Positions 50,648 to 61,146 of a DNA stretch of 61,146 bases are shown piece after piece. The stretch is from an uncultured Verrucomicrobiota bacterium (GTDB lineage Bacteria; Verrucomicrobiota; Kiritimatiellia; CAJWTS01), in contig CAJWTS010000015.1 in assembly GCA_913047795.1 (NCBI GenBank), positions 1-61,146 of the forward strand, in the 5' to 3' direction. The translations under genes were made by a program, and so were the position numbers. Below the pieces are notes generated by a model. That model did not search any database, was not told the origin of the DNA, and saw only the letters and a list, made by a program, of their open reading frames with translations. Each line of letters starts with the position of its first letter. The stretch's first letter is position 1.

Positions 50648-51862
50648 CTACAACCAGTGCCCGAGTTTCTCTTTCTTCGTTTCCAGGTAGCGCCGGCTAT
50701 GCTCGGTCGGCGCCTCGCGCAGGGGCACGATCTCGGAAATTTCGAGCCCGTGGCTTTGGAGACCGACGACCTTGCGCGGATTGTTCGTGATCAGTCGAAT
50801 CTGGCGAAGTCCCAGGTCGTACAGGATCTGGGCACCGATGCCGTAGTCGCGTAGATCGGGCTTGAACCCGAGGCGCTCATTGGCCTCGACCGTATCCAAC
50901 CCTTCTTCCTGAAGCGCATAGGCGTGGATCTTGTTCTCGAGACCGATACCTCGCCCTTCCTGGCGCATATAGAGCACGACGCCCTCCCCATTCTCCGCTA
51001 CCATCTTCATCGCGGAGCGGAGCTGCGTGCCACAGTCACAGCGCAACGAGCCGAACACATCCCCGGTCAAGCACTGGCTATGCACACGCACAAGGGTTGG
51101 CTTTTCACTGCCGATAACGCCCATGGATAGCGCAACGTGGTGCACGTTGTTCACCCTGGTCTTGTAAAGGTGAAGCTTAAAGTCCCCTTCATCGGTTGGC
51201 ATGTCGACCGTCCGGACCGCCGTGACCAATTGTTCACTCTGACGTCGATAGGTAATCAAGTCGGCGATTGAACCAAATTTCAGTCCAAATTTCCGCGCCA
51301 TGCCGTGCAACTCGGGCAAGCGTGCCATCGTGCCGTCTTCGTCGAGAATCTCACAGATCACGCCGGCTGGTGTCAGGCCCGCCAGGCGCGCGAAATCGAC
51401 GGCTGCCTCGGTATGACCTGCGCGGCGAAGCACGCCACCCGGCATGGCTTCCAGAGGAAACGTATGGCCGGGTGTGACCAGGTCAGCCATCGAACTTTCC
51501 GAATCGACCAGGAGTTGGACCGCGCGACAGCGATCATGCGCGCTAATACCGGTCGTCACGCCTTCGCGTGCATCAACCGACTCCATAAAGGCCGTGTCGT
51601 AACGACGGCTTCCGCCGCGAGGTGGCATACGCGCGAGCCCCAGAGCTTCAAGCCGTTCGCGAGTGAGGGCCACGCAGATCAATCCGCGGCCATGCAGACT
51701 CATGAAATTGATGGCCTCGTCGGTGACCTTATCCCCGGCAACGATCAGGTCTCCCTCGTTCTCACGATTCTCGTCATCTGCAATGACAACCATTTCACCG
51801 GCGGCGACCGCGGCGATGACATCCTTGGCGGAATCGAAGACGATCTCGGTGGCAGCACTCAT
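50648..51862 (-). CDS. ribBA: Bifunctional 3,4-dihydroxy-2-butanone-4-phosphate synthase / GTP cyclohydrolase II
   Basis: The 404-residue protein has the RibB half ([20 protein letters not shown], with the acidic cluster; [15 protein letters not shown]) and the RibA half. The RibA half contains the zinc site [34 protein letters not shown] and the arginine in GIGAQIL. It makes both precursors of riboflavin from GTP and ribulose 5-phosphate. It heads the rib operon. No FMN riboswitch is seen in the 146-base gap upstream. Confidence 0.96.
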   Translation of the reverse strand: MSAATEIVFDSAKDVIAAVAAGEMVVIADDENRENEGDLIVAGDKVTDEAINFMSLHGRGLICVALTRERLEALGLARMPPRGGSRRYDTAFMESVDAREGVTTGISAHDRCRAVQLLVDSESSMADLVTPGHTFPLEAMPGGVLRRAGHTEAAVDFARLAGLTPAGVICEILDEDGTMARLPELHGMARKFGLKFGSIADLITYRRQSEQLVTAVRTVDMPTDEGDFKLHLYKTRVNNVHHVALSMGVIGSEKPTLVRVHSQCLTGDVFGSLRCDCGTQLRSAMKMVAENGEGVVLYMRQEGRGIGLENKIHAYALQEEGLDTVEANERLGFKPDLRDYGIGAQILYDLGLRQIRLITNNPRKVVGLQSHGLEISEIVPLREAPTEHSRRYLETKKEKLGHWL

Positions 51863-52008
51863 TTATCAAAGACCTTCAGCGCACCGGGGCGACAAGCCGC
51901 GGGATAGAGCGCAGGGTTCATGTCAACTACGGTATCATGTGGCATTCGGGGTCTCAACCGGGAATGCCGGATTGGCCGGGTCAATGCATCCGGTACTCGG
52001 AGACGAAC

Positions 52009-54561
52009 TTACGAGACCGGCTTCGCGGAGAGTTCCGGTTTCTTGCCCTTGTGGTAGAGAAGCACCGTGGGCGTGGCGATGAAGATCGACGAGTAGGTAC
52101 CCACGACGACGCCAATGCATAGCGTCAGCGCGAAGTCATTGATGGCCCCGCCGCCGAAGATCAGCAGGGTCCCCACAACGAGCAAGGTCGTCAGCGACGT
52201 CAGCAACGTTCGCGATAGCGTGTGGTTGATACTCAAATCGCAGATGGCCGCGAAGTCGCGGTCACGCACGAGTCGCAGGTCTTCTCGAATTCGATCGAAG
52301 ACCACGATCGTGTCGTTAACGGAGTACCCAACGATCGTCAGAAGAGCCGCCACCACCGGCAGACTGAGTTGTCGACCCAGGGCCGTATAGATACCCACCG
52401 TGATCAACACATCGTGCGCCAGAGCAAGGATGGCCCCGATCGCAAACCCAAATTCGAAGCGCAACGTGATGTAGCAAACAATGCCCAACAGGGCGATCAG
52501 CATGGCTTTTAACGCGCGACTCTTCATCTCTCCGCCGATCTGCGAGCCGATCTTGTCCTCGGCCGCGACCGTGAAACCGGCAGACGGGAATGTCGCCATC
52601 AGGGTCTCCGAAATGCGGGTCACCGTGTCCTGGTCCGCGCCCGGCGCGTACCCCGTCTTGACCACGAGATACTCCTTGCCACCCACGTCCATCTCGGCCT
52701 GGTACTGGATCAGCGCGTCTTCTTTACCGACCGTTGCAAGCGCCGCGCGAATCGCCTCGACACCCGGCTTCTGCTCCCGCGATCCCAGAAGGTATTGAAC
52801 GGAGGTGCCTCCCGTAAGATCGACGTTCATGATCTGGGTCGGATCCTGTACGCCACGCCAGATCATAAAGGACCAGGAACTTGCGATGACGATCACCGAG
52901 ACGATTCCAGCAATCGCCCGCTTATCGATAAATTTGAAGGCGGGATCATGAATGACGGACAACATCTTGAGCGTCTTAAGTGGCGTCTTCTCCGCCAACA
53001 ACTGGAAGATCATGCGGGTTACGATGAGTGCGGTGTACATGCTGACCGCGATCCCGGCGCAAAGCGTCACGGCAAAACCACGAATCGGTCCGGAACCGAA
53101 AATGAACAGAATGACTCCGACCAACATGGTCGTGAGATTGGCGTCCAGGATCGTCACGAAAGCCCGCTCGTACCCGGCAACGATGGCCGGCCACAGGCGC
53201 TTTCCAGATCGTGTCTCCTCCCGGATGCGCTCGAAGATAAGCACGTTCGCATCGACCGCCATGCCGATCGTAAGCAGGATCCCGGCAATACCCGGGAGCG
53301 TCAGCACGGGCAGTCCGATCGGTCCGGACGACACAACATCCTTCGAAAAAATACCCAGGAAGCCGGCGGCGAGAATCATGCCCAACGGCAGTAAAACCAT
53401 GTTCAACATCAACGCCAGGTTCGCGACGAGACCACTGACCATGTAATAGATCAGCATGAAACCCACAACGCCAATGGCCCCATAGAGCACGGCGCGGGTC
53501 CCACTACGGATTGAATCGGCGCCCAGGCTTGGATCGACGACGCGTTTCTCCACGACCTCGACCGGCGCACGCAGCGAACCAGCACGCAGGATGTTGGACA
53601 GGAAGCGCGCCTCCTGACGTGTGAAACTCCCGGTGATCTGGGCGCTGCCCGTGTGAATCGGCTCGATCAGGTTCGGGGCCGAGTAGAGCGTGCCGTCGAG
53701 CACTACGGCCAACTGGCGCCCCACATCGGAATCGAGATTCTTCGCACCGTTCGGACTGTAATCCGAGGTGAGCGTACTGAATTTATCGCGTCCACGGTTG
53801 TCAAACTCCAGGTAGACAACCGGTTGTCCGACCTGTCCAAAATTGACGTTTGCGGTCTTCAGGTAGTCGCCCGTCAACTGCGGCCAACGATCAACGAAAT
53901 ACGGCACGAAGACTTCCTGTGTGCCTTCGTCGCGGCGCTCCAGCAGGAAGTGATAGGCGGGCGGGGCTTCGAACTTCAGCATGCGCTTGCGATACGCCTT
54001 GTCCATCTGCTCGTCGGACACGGCGTTCTTATCGCGCATGTAAAACCGCCGGTCACCGGACTGATAGAGCTTGTAGCCCGACGGCACCACGGCGCGATCG
54101 AAGAGGTCCTTCACCAGGTTGTCGTTATCCTTGTGAACCAGGCGAAACTCGAGGTACGCCGGTTTGCGAATCGCGTTCTCGGCCTCGATGCGTTTCTCCT
54201 CACCCACGCCCGGCAACTGGATCACGATCCGATCAGACTTTTCCTTATAGATAATCGGCTCCGCAATGCCGAGACCGTCGACGCGATTACGCAAGACTTC
54301 CAGCGCCTGGTCCTGGGCCCAGCGCAATTCCTCATCGAGCTTTTTGACCTCGTCCTCGGCACTGAGTTCTTTCCATTCGTCGGGAAGTTCGGTCTTGAGA
54401 CGCTCGAGCAGCGCGGCGCGATCAATCTGGACCGTGAAACTGGTACCGCCCTGGAGATCGATACCAAGGTTGACCTTATCCTTAATGGGTAAGACCGCCA
54501 TTGACGAAAAGACGATGAGCACGAAAAGGATCAACCACTTCCAGATGGCATTCTTATCCAT
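52009..54561 (-). CDS. secDF: Fused SecD-SecF preprotein translocase subunit
   Basis: The 850-residue protein is a fusion of SecD and SecF. The N-terminal half has [11 protein letters not shown], the D1 block, and [37 protein letters not shown] leads into six membrane segments with [16 protein letters not shown]. The second half has [15 protein letters not shown], the SecF periplasmic part, and six more segments with the [17 protein letters not shown] block. It uses the proton gradient to help protein export. I chose ATG 54561 rather than an upstream frame that adds 21 Arg-rich residues; it overlaps yajC by eight bases. Confidence 0.95.
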   Translation of the reverse strand: MDKNAIWKWLILFVLIVFSSMAVLPIKDKVNLGIDLQGGTSFTVQIDRAALLERLKTELPDEWKELSAEDEVKKLDEELRWAQDQALEVLRNRVDGLGIAEPIIYKEKSDRIVIQLPGVGEEKRIEAENAIRKPAYLEFRLVHKDNDNLVKDLFDRAVVPSGYKLYQSGDRRFYMRDKNAVSDEQMDKAYRKRMLKFEAPPAYHFLLERRDEGTQEVFVPYFVDRWPQLTGDYLKTANVNFGQVGQPVVYLEFDNRGRDKFSTLTSDYSPNGAKNLDSDVGRQLAVVLDGTLYSAPNLIEPIHTGSAQITGSFTRQEARFLSNILRAGSLRAPVEVVEKRVVDPSLGADSIRSGTRAVLYGAIGVVGFMLIYYMVSGLVANLALMLNMVLLPLGMILAAGFLGIFSKDVVSSGPIGLPVLTLPGIAGILLTIGMAVDANVLIFERIREETRSGKRLWPAIVAGYERAFVTILDANLTTMLVGVILFIFGSGPIRGFAVTLCAGIAVSMYTALIVTRMIFQLLAEKTPLKTLKMLSVIHDPAFKFIDKRAIAGIVSVIVIASSWSFMIWRGVQDPTQIMNVDLTGGTSVQYLLGSREQKPGVEAIRAALATVGKEDALIQYQAEMDVGGKEYLVVKTGYAPGADQDTVTRISETLMATFPSAGFTVAAEDKIGSQIGGEMKSRALKAMLIALLGIVCYITLRFEFGFAIGAILALAHDVLITVGIYTALGRQLSLPVVAALLTIVGYSVNDTIVVFDRIREDLRLVRDRDFAAICDLSINHTLSRTLLTSLTTLLVVGTLLIFGGGAINDFALTLCIGVVVGTYSSIFIATPTVLLYHKGKKPELSAKPVS

Positions 54562-54898
54562 TCGAGTCCTCCTCGCTCGGGTTCTCGCCCTTGTCCAGAA
54601 CGCGTTGAACCGCTCCGCGAGCAACCTCGATCTTCACATTGTCGGAGATTTTGATTGCCAGCGTATGATCCTTTACGTTGGTCACGGTTCCGAGGATCCC
54701 GCCGCTGAACAGGACGCGATCGCCGCTCTTAACACTTTCGATCAACGCCTTGCGTTCCTTCTCCCGGCGTTGCTGCGGACGGATCAGCATGAAGTAGAGA
54801 ATCGCAAACAGAATGATCATCGGGAACATGAAGCCCAACGGGTTTCCCTGCCCTGAAGGCGGCGGCGCCATCGCCAGTAGATTATCGAGACCGATCAT
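54554..54898 (-). CDS. yajC: Preprotein translocase subunit YajC
   Basis: The 114-residue protein has one membrane segment (FMFPMIILFAILYFMLIRPQQRREKE) followed by the conserved SVKSGDRVLFSGGILGTVTNVKD. YajC works with SecDF. A clear GGGAGG element precedes the ATG. It is directly upstream of secDF and overlaps it. Confidence 0.95.
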   Translation of the reverse strand: MIGLDNLLAMAPPPSGQGNPLGFMFPMIILFAILYFMLIRPQQRREKERKALIESVKSGDRVLFSGGILGTVTNVKDHTLAIKISDNVKIEVARGAVQRVLDKGENPSEEDSNG

Positions 54899-54964
54899 TT
54901 GATACCTCCCAGGAATCTAACGAACACGACGTACAGCGCCGCATTCGGAAAAAGTGAACCGGAG

Positions 54965-54993
54965 AAAATAGTCGCAATGAGGCAAATCGACAA
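54965..54993 (-). promoter_or_regulatory. Possible promoter of yajC-secDF
   Basis: On the minus strand TTGTCG and TATTTT are spaced by 17 bases, about 70 bases before the yajC start. Each matches the consensus at four of six positions. It faces the DUF4404 promoter. Confidence 0.35.
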
Positions 54994-55026
54994 GCATTAT
55001 CCTGCCTCGGAATGATCACCTTCCTT

Positions 55027-55055
55027 TTGACAAGCGGGGGCCCGCTTCATAAATT
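55027..55055 (+). promoter_or_regulatory. DUF4404 promoter with a palindrome in the spacer
   Basis: A perfect -35 TTGACA and a -10 TAAATT are spaced by 17 bases. The spacer begins with AGCGGGGGCCCGCT (55033-55046), two perfect six-base arms around GG. Binding of a dimeric regulator there would block polymerase, so this is a candidate operator. Confidence 0.5.
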
Positions 55056-55076
55056 CCGGGAATCGCCAATACAGTC

Positions 55077-55337
55077 ATGTCTCAAGAGCAAATAGAGAAG
55101 GCGCTCGACCAACTTCGCCACGAAATCACGAACTTGCGCGATGAGAACCCCGCGACACGGAAACGACTGACGACACTTGTCGAAAGCATCGAACGCGGCG
55201 CCAAGGCGCCGGATAGCGATCACGAGGGCCTGATCGAAGAAATACGCAGCTCGATCGAGCAATTTGAGGTCGAACATCCCAGCACAACGGGCGTGCTGAA
55301 CCAGATCATGCTGACCCTCAGCAATATGGGGATTTAG
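55077..55337 (+). CDS. DUF4404-family small protein
   Basis: The 86-residue all-helical protein has IEKALDQLRHEITNL at the start, then TLVESIERG and the typical end FEVEHPSTTGVLNQIMLTLSNMGI. The H-P and terminal S-x-M-G-I patterns are those I associate with DUF4404. The function is unknown. It is inverted between tgt and yajC, splitting a gene order that is usually continuous. Confidence 0.75.
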   Translation: MSQEQIEKALDQLRHEITNLRDENPATRKRLTTLVESIERGAKAPDSDHEGLIEEIRSSIEQFEVEHPSTTGVLNQIMLTLSNMGI

Positions 55338-55435
55338 CCCGGCAACTCGCAGCCCCTGATTACCAGGGTGAGCCCTTCTGAACCTGTGACGCGCGGCAAA
55401 TAGCGTGATGCGGGTAGGTCGTTTTCACTGCCACG

Positions 55436-57663
<2,228 letters not shown>

Positions 57664-57685
57664 ATCGAAAAACTCCAAACGGGAA

Positions 57686-57728
57686 AGCATAGCAGGATCT
57701 CGCACCCTGACAAATCGATTCAGGGTGC
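57686..57728 (-). promoter_or_regulatory. aroC promoter overlapped by a perfect hairpin
   Basis: On the minus strand TTGTCA (57708-57713) and TATGCT (57686-57691) are spaced by 16 bases. The -35 overlaps a perfect nine-base inverted repeat, GCACCCTGA at 57702-57710 and TCAGGGTGC at 57720-57728, with a nine-base centre. The repeat could be an operator. It is not followed by a T-run, so a terminator is less likely. Confidence 0.4.
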
Positions 57729-57784
57729 TCTCCAACCCAATCGACAAAAAACAGGCGCAAAACGGCTCGAAACTCACGCCTGCC

Positions 57785-57813
57785 TTGACATTCCTGCAGG
57801 GGAACCATAAGCT
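57785..57813 (+). promoter_or_regulatory. Possible promoter of the FecR-like gene
   Basis: A perfect -35 TTGACA is followed after 17 bases by TAAGCT, a weak -10 (three of six). It lies 43 bases before the ATG of the FecR-domain gene. Confidence 0.35.
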
Positions 57814-57855
57814 GTTGGCCGACTTACCATCCACCCGCTGATTCGCAGGTAGCAT

Positions 57856-59037
57856 ATGAAACGCAAATTCGCATACGGTTTATTGGGAGTCGGCGTCGTG
57901 CTGCTCATCGCTGTAATCGCCCTCGTCGTACAATCGCTACTGCGCCTGTCCATGTCGGACCCCTTTGATACCGATATGGCGGAGGATCAGGTTTCTCCCT
58001 TCCGACGACCTCGCGCCGATAGCCCGGTCGCCGGGACACCGGAAGACGCGAGATCACCCGCGCTCGTGACCCGCGAACAACCCGGAAGAAGCACGCCCGC
58101 GACGGCACAATCGCTGCAGCGCAGCACTATTCCGGCCACCCGTACAGCACCCGCAGCCACGCCAACCGCCCCGGCCTCGTCCCCGCCATCGGTCGCAACA
58201 AGCCCGACCGCGCCAGCTTCCCCCGCCGGCACGTCGTCGGCGCGAAACGTGCCCACTCCCCCACGGCCCTCGATCGCCAAACCGGGCCGCCCGCAGGCTC
58301 CCGTTGCAGACGGCGCCGTGGGAACGGTCGCATCGCTTAACGGAACCGCAACAGCCTTCCACTACGAGGGCGAGGAAGAAAAGAACCGGATCCTCAAGGA
58401 AGGCGCAAGTATCTTTCTTAATGAAATTATCGAGACGATGGATAAGTCCCGCGTGACCATCGAGTTCGTCGACGGCACGTCAATCACCCAAGGCGCGAAG
58501 AGCGTGATCCAGATTGAGAGCTATCTTTTTGATACGAAGAAGAAGCCCCTGAACAGCTTCACGATGCGACTGACGCGCGGCCTGTGCAAGCTGGTCACCG
58601 GAGCCATCACGGATCTCAATCCTGAACGATTCAAGATTCGCACGCGACTCGCGACAATTGGCATCCGCGGCACACAACTGCTCTTGAAATCCGATCACAC
58701 GCGATCCGACACGTACGTTATCGAACTGTCTCCGACTCGCCGCGTGCGGGTCGAGGCCGCGCGGGATGGTCGACAGATACTGAACGTGCATTCCGGTGAA
58801 TCTGTCGTCGTCGACGACGCCGATGCGGCATCCGTCGAAGTCGACCGTCGCGGCGTCCTCATTTCCGTGATCGAAGGTCAAGGCATGACCCATGAACGTT
58901 ACGACCCCGCCGAGGCGCGCGCCCTTCTCGACACGCTGGCGATGCATCCCGCGGCGCGATATGACATCTTCCAGACTCCCAATGGTTCGACCATCGAACT
59001 GCACCGCAAACAACCCGGTAGCGACGACGAGCCATGA
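57856..59037 (+). CDS. Membrane-anchored FecR-domain protein
   Basis: The 393-residue protein has an N-terminal membrane segment (about 8-30) and then about 115 residues rich in Pro, Ala and Thr, a likely flexible linker. A FecR-like beta domain follows from about 150 to 300 ([64 protein letters not shown]). The IRGT element is the family signature. FecR domains normally sit in periplasmic regulatory or structural proteins. The stop overlaps the start of the repeat protein as ATGA, so it may help to place that protein in the envelope. Confidence 0.8.
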   Translation: MKRKFAYGLLGVGVVLLIAVIALVVQSLLRLSMSDPFDTDMAEDQVSPFRRPRADSPVAGTPEDARSPALVTREQPGRSTPATAQSLQRSTIPATRTAPAATPTAPASSPPSVATSPTAPASPAGTSSARNVPTPPRPSIAKPGRPQAPVADGAVGTVASLNGTATAFHYEGEEEKNRILKEGASIFLNEIIETMDKSRVTIEFVDGTSITQGAKSVIQIESYLFDTKKKPLNSFTMRLTRGLCKLVTGAITDLNPERFKIRTRLATIGIRGTQLLLKSDHTRSDTYVIELSPTRRVRVEAARDGRQILNVHSGESVVVDDADAASVEVDRRGVLISVIEGQGMTHERYDPAEARALLDTLAMHPAARYDIFQTPNGSTIELHRKQPGSDDEP

Positions 59038-61146
59038 CCCCGGGTTTCCACAGGCAATGCCTGATTGCCTGGCTGCTGGTGATCGGTCTCACGCTTGGCG
59101 TGCGCGCGCAGTCGAGCGACGACGACGTAACCCTGCATCTACGCCTTCTGGATGCCAATCCTTCCGCATACGGCGTGCCGACCGTATACCCGTCCGTCGA
59201 CAGTTGGAATTTCTCAACGGATTGGGATTGGGAGGATTCCACGATCATCACCGCCGCGGAGCATTCCCACGGTTCGTTCGAAGCAATCTATCCCGGCATC
59301 GACCTCACCGTCTATGGTGACGAATATGGCCTCGAATACGTCTTCATTCTCGCGCCCGGCTCCGACCCCAACCAGATCCGCATGCGCTTCGATGAGGCCC
59401 ATAGCGTGTATTTCCTGGGCGACGGCTCGATCAAACACGAAACGGACACCTCTGAAGTCATCCAGAATCCGCCGCTCGCCTACCTGCGACGGCCGGACCT
59501 GAACCGACTTCTTGAAGAAGACCCGGGCCTCGTGCGCGAAATAGATGGATGGTACTTCATCGGCCGCGACGACCTCGTGACCAAGCAAGCAGCCGACTTT
59601 ACCTTCGCCGCGGATGCAAACATCCGAAACATCGATGGGGCCTACTACATATCGGCCGACAAAATCTTGCCCGGCATGGACGGATGGTATTACCTGGGGG
59701 ACGACCGGATGATCGCCCGCGAGAACGGGCGGTATCTCCTGCGCAAGACTGAGTATGTCCATTTTCGCGACGGACGCTATTTTGTCGGAGCAAGCTCCGT
59801 GATGCGCGAGACGAATGGCACCTACTACGCCGGCAACCCCCTGGTTAAGGACGAGGCTCCCGGACTGTATTATGTCGGCAACACCGACACCATGTTCAAG
59901 AAGAACAATCAATACTTCCTGCGCGAAGACAAGCAAATCATAAGCGTCGGCGGCCGCGTCTACATTCCGGCCGCCAAACTCATGGGCGAACCCCCGCCAT
60001 TATACTATCTCGGTGACACAACCGTTTCCTACACACCACTGATCGACAAGGATACAGGGGAGACCAACCTCTCTGTCGAACCATTGACACCACACTATTA
60101 CCTGGGCGACAGCAACTCGCTCGAGAAGATTGGTCCGCTTTTCTTCTTTCGTAAACACAAGGATGTCCACGACGACGGCGAGTTCTTCTTCCTTGCCGCT
60201 TCGAATCTCGTCGGTGATGTTCAACCCATGTACCACATGGGCGACACCAATATCTTACGCGAAGTCATGAGCCAGTACTACATGGGCCCCAACGCCCCGA
60301 CCACCGTGCTGGAGGAATGGCAAGAAGACGACTACCGCGTACCGGCCACGCCACCGCGCCGCTACTACAACATATGGCCGATGAAAGCGGACTACTTCAT
60401 GCCGGATGCGAATACCGTGGGCATCCTGCTGACCGATCATCCGAATGACGGTCAGGAAGATCGCAACGGTATGCGGATGAACCTCATTCCGGGCGACGGG
60501 CAACCCGGCGGGCCCCTGTATAATTTCTACATGTCGCCGTCCGGGGTGGCGAACGAGGAATTCCTGCGATTCCTCAACGATACCCAGGCCAACACGAACA
60601 GTGTACGCGGTACGAACCTGTTCTTCGATGTCACGGGCAGCGTCTGGTACAACCCCGAAATGCGTCGACAGGAACACGCGATATTCACATTCGAGGGCGC
60701 ACGCTTCACCTACGATCCGGAGGAGGACGCAGGCAAACGCTATGACCATGTGCGCAACGCTGACGACGAACCCCTCTACAAGGATCATCCGGTGGTCAAC
60801 GTGTCCTGGTTCGGCGCCGTCAAGTACTGCAACTGGCTTACCATGCTGGCCCAACGCGGTACCGCGGATCTATGCTACACGGAAGGAACCAATCGGCACG
60901 ATTGGGCACCCGTAACCGCCACCAATTGGACCGAAGGGATCTTCACTGCCCAACAGCGCGACCAGTGGATCGACTACCGCGGATTCCGGCTACCGATGCT
61001 GAACTGTGATATTAACAATATCCAGACCAATCGATTCAACGAGTACTACAAAGCGGCCGGATCGCCCGGCTTCACCAATGACTTCCTTGAGTTCGGTCGC
61101 GATACCATCCCGGACGCCGATGCCGATTCCGATCTCGGGCCGGATC
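59034..61146 (+). CDS. Secreted protein with SBBP-type N-domain, 15-residue aromatic repeats and FGE-like domain, partial
   Basis: The first 704 residues are present; the stop lies beyond the window. A signal peptide (1-25, cleavage after VRA) is followed by a domain at about 80-155 with AIYPGIDLTVYGDEYGLEYVF, LAPGSDPNQIRMRF and PLAYLRR. That is the pattern of the N-terminal domain of SBBP-repeat proteins (DUF7948-like). Residues 171-411 are the tandem repeats listed separately. From about 500 an FGE-sulfatase-type domain begins, with FYMSPSGVANEEFLRFLND, DHPVVNVSWFGAVKYCNWL and RGFRLPM. Its usual catalytic Cys pair would lie past the edge. It is ATGA-coupled to the FecR gene. Confidence 0.75.
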   Translation, partial: MTPGFHRQCLIAWLLVIGLTLGVRAQSSDDDVTLHLRLLDANPSAYGVPTVYPSVDSWNFSTDWDWEDSTIITAAEHSHGSFEAIYPGIDLTVYGDEYGLEYVFILAPGSDPNQIRMRFDEAHSVYFLGDGSIKHETDTSEVIQNPPLAYLRRPDLNRLLEEDPGLVREIDGWYFIGRDDLVTKQAADFTFAADANIRNIDGAYYISADKILPGMDGWYYLGDDRMIARENGRYLLRKTEYVHFRDGRYFVGASSVMRETNGTYYAGNPLVKDEAPGLYYVGNTDTMFKKNNQYFLREDKQIISVGGRVYIPAAKLMGEPPPLYYLGDTTVSYTPLIDKDTGETNLSVEPLTPHYYLGDSNSLEKIGPLFFFRKHKDVHDDGEFFFLAASNLVGDVQPMYHMGDTNILREVMSQYYMGPNAPTTVLEEWQEDDYRVPATPPRRYYNIWPMKADYFMPDANTVGILLTDHPNDGQEDRNGMRMNLIPGDGQPGGPLYNFYMSPSGVANEEFLRFLNDTQANTNSVRGTNLFFDVTGSVWYNPEMRRQEHAIFTFEGARFTYDPEEDAGKRYDHVRNADDEPLYKDHPVVNVSWFGAVKYCNWLTMLAQRGTADLCYTEGTNRHDWAPVTATNWTEGIFTAQQRDQWIDYRGFRLPMLNCDINNIQTNRFNEYYKAAGSPGFTNDFLEFGRDTIPDADADSDLGPD
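59544..60266 (+). repeat. Run of about sixteen 15-residue aromatic protein repeats
   Basis: Residues 171-411 of the protein divide into units beginning at 171, 186, 201, 216, 231, 246, 261, 276 and 291, then 306-307 and 320-321, then near 352, 367, 382 and 397. A typical unit is DGWYYLGDDRMIARE. The consensus is x-G-x-Y-[YF]-[LIVA]-G-[DNA]-x-x-x-[MILV]-x-x-x. The eight units from 186 to 305 are exactly 15 residues apart; the later part has one longer insertion at about 333-351. Two-strand hairpin units stacked in a rod are likely, as in choline-binding repeats, but the length and motif differ. Confidence 0.75.

Noticed and set aside
51863..52008. An FMN riboswitch before ribBA
   Set aside because: None of the conserved FMN-element blocks is visible.

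Overview
The window looks like a chromosome segment of a Gram-negative bacterium with an outer membrane. It carries an LpxL-type lipid A acyltransferase, several lipobox or signal-peptide proteins and a GspC-like secretion protein. Its GC content is high and its genes are closely packed, with many 4-base ATGA start/stop overlaps. The pair of very large OPT-like/DUF6785-like membrane proteins, the Gfo/Idh/MocA and GH4 sugar genes, the secreted sulfatase-modifying-factor-like protein and the FecR partner suggest the PVC group (Kiritimatiellota/Lentisphaerae-like). That placement is inference; no rRNA is present to settle it.

Layout. 1-3.0 kb: GST-like and SDR oxidoreductases, a nucleoside hydrolase and a CBM9-like sugar-binding protein. 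3.0-7.6 kb: metF; an operon of a zinc-ribbon XRE regulator plus an FtsA-like protein with degraded nucleotide loops; MOSC, CbiX and PilZ proteins. 8.3-13.8 kb: a carbohydrate cluster on the minus strand (GH4 glycosidase, a fused Gfo/Idh/MocA-aldo/keto reductase, a HAD phosphatase/mutase, a KDG-kinase-like sugar kinase). 14-24 kb: acyl-CoA synthetase, isochorismatase-like hydrolase, alr, an epimerase, rsmE, a TauE exporter flanked by gene debris (an NRPS condensation-domain fossil and a ThuA-gene fragment), a UvrD-family helicase and a small zinc protease. 24-31.6 kb: a minus-strand operon of two giant membrane proteins, an unknown protein, a 2-hydroxyacid dehydrogenase and a ThuA-like protein.

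31.7-40.7 kb holds the strongest candidate for an undescribed system. A PqqD-like small protein is translationally coupled to a 1799-residue protein that joins a signal peptide, a PA plus M28-peptidase-like fold lacking its metal ligands, and an FtsX/MacB-type permease. It is divergent from an ATPase - mini-permease - ATPase operon, followed by a secreted coiled-coil protein. I read this as an envelope ABC mechanotransduction or export machine with an asymmetric permease pair.

41-51.9 kb is mostly housekeeping: lpxL, a 3D-domain lipoprotein, queF coupled to a zinc-ribbon Ser/Thr kinase, a GspC-like protein whose predicted start lies inside the 3' end of the RNase P RNA gene (rnpB), a DUF164 coiled-coil zinc-ribbon protein, and a riboflavin operon (ribBA-ribH-nusB-ftsY-ribD-ribE) with ftsY and nusB inside it. 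52-57.7 kb: fused secDF, yajC, an inverted DUF4404 gene, tgt and aroC. 57.8 kb to the end: a FecR-domain membrane protein coupled to a secreted protein that has a run of about sixteen 15-residue aromatic repeats between an SBBP-type N-terminal domain and an FGE-like domain; the window cuts this last gene off.

No tRNA, rRNA of the ribosome, CRISPR array, insertion sequence or phage gene was seen. All family names come from reading motifs by eye, without database searches.
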